DNA from: Streptomyces seoulensis
Lineage (GTDB): Bacteria; Actinomycetota; Actinomycetes; Streptomycetales; Streptomycetaceae
NCBI RefSeq assembly: GCF_022846655.1
Contig: NZ_AP025667.1
Coordinates: 5,431,001-5,495,000, forward strand
Length of the DNA stretch: 64,000 bases
Reading direction: 5' to 3'
Positions 57,161-64,000 of the stretch are shown here, one piece after another; positions within the stretch are counted from its first letter, which is position 1, and the number at the start of each line of letters is the position of its first letter. The translations under genes and the position numbers were made by a program. Below the pieces are notes generated by a model. The model was given only the letters and a program-made list of their open reading frames with translations, had not been told where the DNA came from and ran no database searches.

Positions 57161-57949
57161 GTGCGTACTGATCTCGTCTCGGAACCCGGCGACGCCGGCC
57201 GGCCCAACGAGGACTTCGCGGGGGTCGGACTACCCGCCTCCGGACAGGGCGGTTGCGTGATCTTGCTGGACGGAGTGACACCGCCCCCGCAGGCACCGGG
57301 CTGCTCGCACCCGGTCCCCTGGTTCACCGCCCGGCTGGGCGGCGCGCTGACCGAACTGACCGTTTCCCACCGAGATCTGACGCTGGCGGAGATTCTCGGT
57401 CGGGCGATCCGTCAAACATCCGAGGCCCATCTGATCACCTGTGACCTTTCTCACCCGCGTACGCCCCAGGCGACGGTGGTGCTGGTGCGCTGGTCGGACC
57501 GGACGGTGGAGTACCTGGTGCTCTCGGACTCCGCGCTGCTGCTGCGCGCGCCGGACGGCACGGTGACCCCGGTGCTGGACGACCGGCTGGCCCGGCTGCC
57601 GCGTTCGGCGCTGGCGAGCGCGGAACGGGTGGACGCCGAGCTGCGCAACAAGGAGGGCGGTTTCTTCACGGCCGCCGCCGATCCCGCGGTGGCCCGGCGC
57701 GCGGTGACGGGCACGGTGCCGCGCGCCCGGGTGCGCTCGCTGGTGACGCTGACGGACGGCGCGGCCCGCTGGACGGAGAAGTTCCACGAGGGCGACTGGA
57801 CGGCCCTGTTCGACCTGGTCGCCAAGGAGGGCACCCGGTCACTGGTGGACCGGGTGCGGGAGCTGGAGTCGGCGGACCGCGAGGAACGGGCGTTCCTTGG
57901 CCGCAGCAAGACGCACGACGACGCGACGGCCGTCCACGTGGAGCTGTGA
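57161..57949 (+). CDS. PP2C-family (PPM) phosphatase-like protein
   Basis: About 262 residues from GTG 57161. It shows PP2C marks: GRPNEDFAGV (the metal aspartate region), VILLDGVT, VLSDSALLLR, VTLTDGAARW and the C-terminal HDDATAV. Active PP2Cs read more like DGMGG and DG..D, so the loops are shortened and activity is uncertain. Upstream in-frame starts at 57146 and 57089 exist; the GTG follows a -10-like CAGACT. It is divergent from the conservon and may act in the same pathway. Confidence 0.65.
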   Translation: MRTDLVSEPGDAGRPNEDFAGVGLPASGQGGCVILLDGVTPPPQAPGCSHPVPWFTARLGGALTELTVSHRDLTLAEILGRAIRQTSEAHLITCDLSHPRTPQATVVLVRWSDRTVEYLVLSDSALLLRAPDGTVTPVLDDRLARLPRSALASAERVDAELRNKEGGFFTAAADPAVARRAVTGTVPRARVRSLVTLTDGAARWTEKFHEGDWTALFDLVAKEGTRSLVDRVRELESADREERAFLGRSKTHDDATAVHVEL

Positions 57950-57968
57950 GGGCCCGTGGGGCAGACGG

Positions 57969-58460
57969 CTACTTCTCCGCGATGCCGTTCAACTCGTGCA
58001 GCAGCCGTGCGAGTTCGGCGACCTCGCGGCGGTCCCAGTGGGCGAGCTGGCTGACGTAGCGGGCGCGGCGGGCCTCCCGGACCTGGCCCACGCGGCCCCG
58101 GCCCTCGCCGGTGAGGGTGACCAGCCAGGCGCGGCCGTCGGCGGGGTCGGGTTCGCGGGCGATCAGTCCCAAGTCCTCCAGGGCGCGCAACTGGCGGGAC
58201 ATGGTGGCCTTGCCGACACCGATGTAGGCGGCCAGATCGGTGGCCCGCTGGGCGCCCTGCTCGTCGAGCCGGATGAGCAGGCCGTACGCGGCCGGTTCCA
58301 GGTCGGGGTGGACCTCGCGGGCCATCTCGCCCTGGTTGGCCCGTGCCCGCCGCAGCAGCACGGTCAGTTCGCGCTCCAGCGCCAGGAATTCCTGGTCGAC
58401 ACAGCGCGGCGCCACGGGTGCGGTTCCGCCGCCCGTACCGTTGTTTCCGTCCTCGTGCAC
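57969..58460 (-). CDS. MarR-family transcriptional regulator
   Basis: A 163-residue winged-helix regulator with ATDLAAYIGVGKATMSRQLR as recognition region and LIAREPDPADGRAWLVTLT as the wing. No cysteines are present in the DNA-binding domain apart from one near the N-terminus (PRCVDQE). It is divergent from the muramidase gene over 239 bp, so a role in its control is possible but not shown. Confidence 0.88.
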   Translation of the reverse strand: MHEDGNNGTGGGTAPVAPRCVDQEFLALERELTVLLRRARANQGEMAREVHPDLEPAAYGLLIRLDEQGAQRATDLAAYIGVGKATMSRQLRALEDLGLIAREPDPADGRAWLVTLTGEGRGRVGQVREARRARYVSQLAHWDRREVAELARLLHELNGIAEK

Positions 58461-58699
58461 CTCAGTACCCCTGCCCGGTTTCGCGTCTGAAATTTTCTGC
58501 CGGACCCCGTCATCGCCGCAGCTCCGTCAGTATTTCGCAGGCGTAGACCAACGGCGGCATCCGGACCCTCTTCCCACCCCCGCGTCTACGTGCGTAGCTT
58601 CTTTCGACAGGCCCTTGCCGCACACCCCCACCGCACAGGTCCGACGGTCATCCCGGTCATCCCAGGCTCCCCCCACTTTCACTCCCGAAAGGCCACGCC

Positions 58700-59518
58700 A
58701 TGCCCGCGTACAGACCCGGCCGCACCCGCCCGCGCGCACTCGCCGTCTGGCTCACGGCCCTGCTCGGCGCGCTGTCCCTCGTCCTCGCCGCCGCTCCCGC
58801 CCAGGCCGCGCCCCACCGCGGCGACGCCTACCTCGGCATGGGCGTCCTCTCCCACGACGGCAGCTCCGGCGCCCCGGCGGGGACCAGGGCCGCCCAGACC
58901 GAGGGCGTCGACGTCTCCGGTCACCAGGGGAACGTCGACTGGGCGACGCTGTGGAACAGCGGAGTCCGCTGGGCCTACACCAAGGCCACGGAAGGGACCT
59001 ACTACACCAACCCGTCCTTCGCCCAGCAGTACAACGGCTCGTACAACGTGGGCATGATCCGGGGCGCGTACCACTTCGCCACCCCGGACACCACGAGCGG
59101 CGCGGCGCAGGCGAACTACTTCGTGGACCACGGCGGCGGCTGGTCGCGTGACGGGCGGACCCTGCCCGGCGTGCTGGACATCGAGTGGAACCCGTACGGC
59201 GCCGCTTGTTACGGCCTGTCCGCGGCCGCGATGACCAACTGGATCGCGGACTTCCTGAACACCTACCGGGCGCGCACCGGCCGGGACGCGGTGATCTACA
59301 CGGCGACGAGCTGGTGGACCCAGTGCACGGGCAACACCGCGGCCTTCGGCGCGGTCTACCCGCTGTGGATCGCCCGGTACGCCACCGCGCCGGGCACGCT
59401 GCCGGCCGGCTGGGGTGTGCAGACGATGTGGCAGTACACCTCCTCCGGCCCGACGGTCGGCGACCACGACAAGTTCAACGGCGCCCTGGACCGGGTGCAG
59501 GCGCTGGCCAACGGCTGA
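58700..59518 (+). CDS. Secreted GH25 muramidase (lysozyme)
   Basis: A 272-residue enzyme: signal peptide (ending AQAAP at about residue 37) and a GH25 domain with EGVDVSGHQGNVDW near its start and catalytic LDIEWN in the middle, ending near FNGALDRVQALANG. It cleaves the MurNAc-GlcNAc bond. Related Streptomyces enzymes also act on O-acetylated murein. A strong terminator separates it from lon. Confidence 0.93.
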   Translation: MPAYRPGRTRPRALAVWLTALLGALSLVLAAAPAQAAPHRGDAYLGMGVLSHDGSSGAPAGTRAAQTEGVDVSGHQGNVDWATLWNSGVRWAYTKATEGTYYTNPSFAQQYNGSYNVGMIRGAYHFATPDTTSGAAQANYFVDHGGGWSRDGRTLPGVLDIEWNPYGAACYGLSAAAMTNWIADFLNTYRARTGRDAVIYTATSWWTQCTGNTAAFGAVYPLWIARYATAPGTLPAGWGVQTMWQYTSSGPTVGDHDKFNGALDRVQALANG

Positions 59519-59530
59519 GCCCCGCGTACG

Positions 59531-59574
59531 CGAAAGGCCCGAGCCCCCTCACAGGAAGGGGACTCGGGCCTTCG
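59531..59574. terminator. Bidirectional terminator between the muramidase gene and lon
   Basis: CGAAAGGCCCGAGCCCCCT (59531-59549) pairs with AGGGGACTCGGGCCTTCG (59557-59574) with one bulge, and it lies seven bases before the lon stop. It separates convergent transcripts. Confidence 0.85.
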
Positions 59575-59581
59575 CCCTGCC

Positions 59582-62011
59582 TCAGGCCGCGACCGGCAGC
59601 TCCGCCCCGGCGGAGGCCGGCGCGAGGGCCAGCTCCAGCACCTGGCGCACGTCGGTCACCGCGTGCACGTCGAGCTTCTCCAGCACCTCGGCCGGGACGT
59701 CGTCCAGGTCGGCCTCGTTGCGCTTGGGGATGATCACGGTGGTCACCCCGGCGCGGTGCGCGGCGAGCAGCTTCTGCTTCACCCCGCCGATCGGCAGCAC
59801 CCGCCCGGTCAGCGAGACCTCGCCGGTCATCGCCACGTCCGTGCGGACCAGCCGGCCGGAGAGCAGGGAGGCCAGCGCGGTGGTCATGGTGATGCCCGCG
59901 CTCGGCCCGTCCTTGGGGACCGCGCCCGCCGGGAAGTGGATGTGCACACCCCGGTCCTTCAGGTCGGCCACCGGCAGCTCCAGCTCGGCGCCCCGGCTGC
60001 GCAGGAAGCTCAGCGCGATCTGCGCCGACTCCTTCATCACGTCACCGAGCTGCCCGGTGAGGGTCAGCCCCGCCGCGCCCGTCTCCGGGTCGGCGAGCGA
60101 CGCCTCGACGTACAGCACGTCGCCGCCCGCGCCAGTGACCGCGAGCCCGGTCGCCACGCCGGGTACGGCCGTACGGCGCTCGGCCGGGTCCTGCGCGGAC
60201 TCGGGCACGTGGTGCGGGCGTCCGACCAGAGCGCGCAGGTCCTCCTCGCGCACGGTGAACGGCAGCTCCCGCTCTCCCAGTTCGTGCTGGGCCGCGACCT
60301 TGCGCAGCAGCCGCGCCACGGTCCGCTCCAGGGTGCGCACGCCCGCCTCGCGGGTGTACTCCCCGGCGATCTTGCGCAGCGCGCCCTCGTCGAGCGTGAC
60401 CTCCTCGCCGGTCAGGCCGGCCCGCTCCAGTTGGCGCGGGAGCAGGTGGTCGCGGGCGATGACGACCTTCTCGTCCTCGGTGTAGCCGTCCAGCCGGACG
60501 ATCTCCATCCGGTCGGCCAGCGCCTCCGGGATCGCCTCCAGCACGTTGGCGGTGGCGAGGAAGACCACGTCGGAGAGGTCGAGTTCGACCTCCAGGTAGT
60601 GGTCCCGGAAGGTGTGGTTCTGCGCCGGGTCCAGCACTTCGAGGAGGGCGGCGGCCGGGTCGCCCCGGAAGTCCGAGCCCACCTTGTCGATCTCGTCCAG
60701 CAGCACGACCGGGTTCATCGACCCGGCCTCCTTGACCGCGCGGACGATACGGCCGGGCAGCGCGCCGACGTAGGTGCGCCGGTGGCCCCGGATCTCCGCC
60801 TCGTCCCGCACGCCGCCGAGGGCGACCCGGACGAACTTCCGCCCCATGGCGTGCGCGACGGACTCGCCGAGGCTGGTCTTCCCGACACCAGGCGGGCCGA
60901 CCAGCGCGAGCACGGCACCGCCGCGCCGCCCGCCGATCACACCGAGGCCGCGCTCACCGCGCCGCTTGCGCACCGCGAGGTACTCGGTGATGCGCGCCTT
61001 CACGTCGTCGAGACCGGCGTGCTCGGCGTCCAGGATCTCCTTGGCGCCCTGGATGTCGTAGGCGTCCTCGGTCCGCTCGTTCCACGGCATCTCCAGGACG
61101 GTGTCCAGCCAGGTGCGGATCCAGGAGCCCTCCGGGGACTGGTCGGAGGAGCGCTCCAGCTTGTCCACTTCCTTGAGCGCGGCCTCGCGGACGTGCTCGG
61201 GCAGGTCGGCGGCCTCCACTCGGGCGCGGTAGTCGTCGGACTCCTCGGCCGTGTCCGTGCCGTCGCCGTTCAGCTCGCGCAGTTCCTTGCGGACCGCTTC
61301 CAACTGGCGCCGCAGCAGGAACTCGCGCTGCTGCTTGTCGACGCCCTCCTGGACGTCCTTGGCGATGGTCTCGGCCACGTCCTGCTCGGCGAGGTGGTCG
61401 CGGAGCTGCTGGGTGGCGAGCCTGAGGCGGGCCACCGGGTCGGTGGTCTCCAGCAGCTCGGTCTTCTGGTCGGTGGTGAGGAAGGGCGAGTAACCGGAGT
61501 TGTCGGCGAGCGCGGAGACGCCGTCGATGGCTTGGACCCGGTCCACGACCTGCCAGGCGCCGCGCTTGCGCAGCCAGGCGGTGGCCAGCGCCTTGTACTC
61601 CTTGACCAGCTCGGTCACCTGGCCCGGCAGCGGGTCGGGCAGCGTCTCCTCGACCGGGACGCCCTCGACCCACAGGGCGGCGCCGTTGCCGGTGGTGCCC
61701 GCGCCGATGCGGACCCGGCGGCGGCCCTTCACCAGGGCGCCGGGGTCGCCGTCGGCGAGTCTGCCGACCTGCTCGACGGTGCCCAGCACACCGGTCTTCG
61801 CGTAGGTGCCGTCGATGCGCGGGACCAGCAGCACCTTCGGCTTGCCGGACTCCGGACGCGCGGCGGCCTGGGCGGCCTCCACGGCGGCCCGGACCTCGGC
61901 GTCGCTCAGGTCCAGCGGAACGACCATCCCGGGCAGCACGACCTCGCCGTCGAGCGGCAGCACGGGCAGGACGAGCGTGAACTCCATGGACTCACCCGAC
62001 TCATCAGGCAT
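59582..62011 (-). CDS. lon: ATP-dependent protease Lon
   Basis: A 809-residue AAA+ serine protease that degrades misfolded proteins. An N-terminal substrate-binding domain is followed by a P-loop GPPGVGKTSLGESV and a Walker B region (NPVVLLDEIDKVGSD). The protease domain has Ser in DGPSAGITM and Lys in GGVKQKLLAA. I chose ATG 62011 (MPDESGESMEF), which has AAGGGGAG just upstream. It is preceded by a HAIR-type operator, so HspR heat-shock control is likely. Confidence 0.96.
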   Translation of the reverse strand: MPDESGESMEFTLVLPVLPLDGEVVLPGMVVPLDLSDAEVRAAVEAAQAAARPESGKPKVLLVPRIDGTYAKTGVLGTVEQVGRLADGDPGALVKGRRRVRIGAGTTGNGAALWVEGVPVEETLPDPLPGQVTELVKEYKALATAWLRKRGAWQVVDRVQAIDGVSALADNSGYSPFLTTDQKTELLETTDPVARLRLATQQLRDHLAEQDVAETIAKDVQEGVDKQQREFLLRRQLEAVRKELRELNGDGTDTAEESDDYRARVEAADLPEHVREAALKEVDKLERSSDQSPEGSWIRTWLDTVLEMPWNERTEDAYDIQGAKEILDAEHAGLDDVKARITEYLAVRKRRGERGLGVIGGRRGGAVLALVGPPGVGKTSLGESVAHAMGRKFVRVALGGVRDEAEIRGHRRTYVGALPGRIVRAVKEAGSMNPVVLLDEIDKVGSDFRGDPAAALLEVLDPAQNHTFRDHYLEVELDLSDVVFLATANVLEAIPEALADRMEIVRLDGYTEDEKVVIARDHLLPRQLERAGLTGEEVTLDEGALRKIAGEYTREAGVRTLERTVARLLRKVAAQHELGERELPFTVREEDLRALVGRPHHVPESAQDPAERRTAVPGVATGLAVTGAGGDVLYVEASLADPETGAAGLTLTGQLGDVMKESAQIALSFLRSRGAELELPVADLKDRGVHIHFPAGAVPKDGPSAGITMTTALASLLSGRLVRTDVAMTGEVSLTGRVLPIGGVKQKLLAAHRAGVTTVIIPKRNEADLDDVPAEVLEKLDVHAVTDVRQVLELALAPASAGAELPVAA

Positions 62012-62032
62012 GATCTCCCCTTTGGCAGTCAA

Positions 62033-62053
62033 CTTGAGCAACCCTGACTCAAC
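62033..62053. promoter_or_regulatory. HspR operator (HAIR-like) upstream of lon
   Basis: CTTGAGC-AACCCTG-ACTCAAC matches the HAIR consensus CTTGAGT-N7-ACTCAAG with one terminal mismatch in each half and exact spacing. It lies 22-42 bases before the lon ATG, overlapping the likely promoter; a further ACTCAA half-site lies at 62059-62064. HspR represses dnaK, clpB and lon in Streptomyces. Confidence 0.82.
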
Positions 62054-62148
62054 ACTGACTCAATGCACGCAAGCACTTGAATGTTCCTCGAACGGCGTTC
62101 GCTCTGGGCGAACGAAGACTTCCGAGAGGAGCGGGGCAGGATGTCGGC

Positions 62149-62826
62149 ATGACTGCCACGCACGAAGGCCCTGTGGTCCTGGACCGGCGCGAGGGGCCGT
62201 ACGGGGAGGTGGTGCTGCGCCGCAGCGGGGAGCTGCTGCAGATCATCGCCAACGGGTGTTTCCTGATGGACACGTCCGACGGCCGCTCGGAGCGCCTGCT
62301 GGTGGACGCGGCCCGCGACGCGCTGGACGGACGCCCGGCGCCGGAGGTGCTGATCGGCGGGCTGGGCGTGGGCTTCTCCCTCGCGCACGCGGCCGCCGAC
62401 CCCCGCTGGGGGCGGATCACCGTGATCGAGCGCGAGAGCGCCGTCATCGACTGGCACCGCGCCGGACCGCTGGCCGAAATCTCCGCCGGAGCGCTGGCCG
62501 ACCCGCGCACACGCGTCGTGGAGGCGGATCTCGTGGCTTACGTCAATGAGACATCGGACACGTTCGACGCGCTGTGCCTCGACATCGACAACGGGCCCGG
62601 CTGGACCGTCACCGAGGACAACGAGAACCTGTACACACCACGCGGACTCGCCGCGTGCGCAAGGGTGTTGAGGCCCGGTGGGGTGCTCGCCACCTGGTCC
62701 GCACAACCCTCTCCGGAATTTGAAGGAACCTTGCGGAATGCCGGGTTCCGGCAGGTGCGTACCGAAGAGGTCCCCGTTGCCCGTGGCGTTCCCGACGTGG
62801 TCCATCTCGCCGTCCGACCTGGATAG
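62149..62826 (+). CDS. Spermidine-synthase-like methyltransferase-fold protein
   Basis: A 225-residue protein with a Rossmann fold: LIGGLGVGFSLAHAA in place of the GGGDG loop, an acidic ITVIERESAVIDWH, and DALCLDIDNGPGW. It belongs to the polyamine-synthase/MTase superfamily but lacks the standard GGGDG signature, so the substrate is uncertain. ATG 62149 is selected by in-frame domain start; another ATG at 62141 is out of frame. Divergent from lon. Confidence 0.75.
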   Translation: MTATHEGPVVLDRREGPYGEVVLRRSGELLQIIANGCFLMDTSDGRSERLLVDAARDALDGRPAPEVLIGGLGVGFSLAHAAADPRWGRITVIERESAVIDWHRAGPLAEISAGALADPRTRVVEADLVAYVNETSDTFDALCLDIDNGPGWTVTEDNENLYTPRGLAACARVLRPGGVLATWSAQPSPEFEGTLRNAGFRQVRTEEVPVARGVPDVVHLAVRPG

Positions 62827-62934
62827 CGATGGCCCGGCGTGTCCCCGTAATGTGCAGCGTGACGCGGATCATTCAAGCGTCAATAGCAGTCATGGGATCA
62901 CCCCACGGATTCCGGAAAGCAACAGGGGCGGGCG

Positions 62935-63675
62935 ATGGAGCAGACACACACCTCCCAGACCGGTGCGGCGACGACGTCTCAGGGCGCGCAGCGCCGGGTA
63001 CTGGTCGTCGAGGACGACCCCACGATCGTCGATGCCATCGCGGCCCGGCTGCGCGCCGAGGGATTCCTCGTGCAGACCGCCGGTGACGGTCCGTCGGCGG
63101 TCGACACGGCCGAGGCATGGCAGCCCGACCTGCTGATCCTCGACATCATGCTGCCCGGCTTCGACGGCCTCGAGGTCTGCCGCCGGGTGCAGGCGTCCCG
63201 CCCGGTGCCGGTGATGATGCTCACCGCGCGCGACGACGAGACCGACATGCTGGTGGGCCTCGGGGTCGGCGCCGACGACTACATGACCAAGCCGTTCTCC
63301 ATGCGGGAGCTGGCCGCGCGCGTGCACGTCCTGCTGCGCCGCATGGAGCGCGCCGCGCTGGCCGCGACGACTCCCCGCTCCGGCATACTGCGCCTGGGCG
63401 AGCTGGAGATCGACCACGCCCAGCGCCGGGTGCGCGTGAAGGCGGACGACGTCCACCTGACGCCCACCGAGTTCGACCTGCTGGTGTGCCTGGCCAACAC
63501 CCCGCGCGCGGTGCTCTCCCGGGAGCAACTGCTGGCCGAGGTGTGGGACTGGGCGGACGCCTCCGGCACCCGGACCGTGGACAGCCACATCAAGGCGCTG
63601 CGGCGGAAGATCGGTGCCGAGCGCATCCGCACGGTGCACGGGGTCGGTTACGCGCTGGAGACGCCGACGCCGTGA
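62935..63675 (+). CDS. OmpR-family response regulator
   Basis: A 246-residue regulator: receiver with VVEDDPT (24-30), phosphoacceptor Asp70 (LLILDIMLPG) and the DDYMTKPF lysine, then a winged-helix output domain ending TVHGVGYALE. GGGG precedes ATG 62935. Its TGA overlaps the kinase GTG (GTGA). Confidence 0.92.
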   Translation: MEQTHTSQTGAATTSQGAQRRVLVVEDDPTIVDAIAARLRAEGFLVQTAGDGPSAVDTAEAWQPDLLILDIMLPGFDGLEVCRRVQASRPVPVMMLTARDDETDMLVGLGVGADDYMTKPFSMRELAARVHVLLRRMERAALAATTPRSGILRLGELEIDHAQRRVRVKADDVHLTPTEFDLLVCLANTPRAVLSREQLLAEVWDWADASGTRTVDSHIKALRRKIGAERIRTVHGVGYALETPTP

Positions 63676-64000
63676 GTCTCGGACGGGAAGCGGGGCGCGG
63701 ACGCTCCGGGGACGAACCCTGGGGCGGAGTACGCCCGTTCTCGATCAAGACCAAGCTGGGCGCGCTGGTCGTCATCTCGGTGCTCATCACCACCGGTCTG
63801 TCCATGATCGCGGTGCACACCAAGACCGAACTGCGTTTCATCACGGTCTTCTCGATGATCGCCACGCTGCTGATCACCCAGTTCGTGGCCCACTCGCTCA
63901 CCGCGCCGCTGGACGAGATGAACGCGGTGGCCCGCTCCATCTCGCACGGCGACTACACGCGCCGGGTGAGCGAGGGGCGCCGCGACGAACTCGGCGATCT
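63672..64000 (+). CDS. Sensor histidine kinase, N-terminal part
   Basis: The first 109 codons (VSLGREAGRGRSGDEPWGG), then a TM segment (IKTKLGALVVISVLITTGLS), a second TM (FITVFSMIATLLITQFVAHS) and a HAMP start (TAPLDEMNAVARSISHGDYT). The two TMs are close together, so there is almost no extracytoplasmic sensor domain. The rest runs past the window end. Coupled to the regulator by a four-base overlap. Confidence 0.85.
   Translation, partial: MSLGREAGRGRSGDEPWGGVRPFSIKTKLGALVVISVLITTGLSMIAVHTKTELRFITVFSMIATLLITQFVAHSLTAPLDEMNAVARSISHGDYTRRVSEGRRDELGD

Overview
The window is chromosomal DNA from a Streptomyces or a very close relative. The evidence is the high G+C content with G/C at nearly all third codon positions, GTG and TTG starts, the atpIBEFHAGDC operon, a Streptomyces-type conservon, a chitinase with the 12-bp direct-repeat promoter, and a gene order from hbdA through chiC, atp, prfA, rho, thr and lysA that I recognise from Streptomyces core chromosomes. 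No computation or database search was run; every family call rests on reading the translated sequence.

Layout. (1) 1-7.7 kb: end of a 3-hydroxyacyl-CoA dehydrogenase gene, a sorted surface protein, a cobalamin adenosyltransferase with a leaderless-type start, a 70-bp palindromic element, two small exported proteins, and the ChiS/ChiR two-component pair divergent from chitinase C. (2) 7.7-16.1 kb: the complete F1Fo ATP synthase operon on the minus strand, with a candidate Rex operator upstream. (3) 16.4-25.1 kb: a small secreted four-cysteine protein, then a minus-strand run of LCP protein, rpmE, prfA, prmC, a Sua5-type threonylcarbamoyl-AMP synthase, a low-molecular-weight phosphatase homologue that lacks its catalytic cysteine, a serine hydroxymethyltransferase homologue that lacks its PLP-binding aspartate, and a WecA/TagO-type phosphotransferase. 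(4) 25.4-34.7 kb: rho and the aspartate-family genes thrB, thrC, hom and lysA, preceded by an arginyl-tRNA synthetase-like protein that has lost its catalytic core, and a single-domain response regulator.

(5) 35.0-40.7 kb: tRNA-Arg(CCG) followed by a genomic island. It holds two hypothetical genes, the C-terminal stub of a tyrosine integrase, two different GIY-YIG nucleases related to the Eco29kI family, a divergent C5 cytosine methyltransferase, and a Vsr mismatch endonuclease with an extra N-terminal domain. This restriction-modification-repair cluster is the main accessory system in the window and the best candidate for something not fully described.

(6) 40.9-51.2 kb: a conserved hypothetical, a minisatellite abutting ku, a ku/LigD-polymerase NHEJ pair, RodA/FtsW with a class B PBP, an AurF-like diiron protein with a TetR regulator, and an NlpC/P60 hydrolase. 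(7) 51.2-57.9 kb: a conservon (histidine kinase, roadblock, DUF742, GTPase) whose last gene is a StyA-like FAD monooxygenase, then a PP2C-like protein. (8) 58-64 kb: MarR regulator, GH25 muramidase, Lon protease under a probable HspR (HAIR) operator, a spermidine-synthase-like protein, and an OmpR-type two-component pair cut by the window end.
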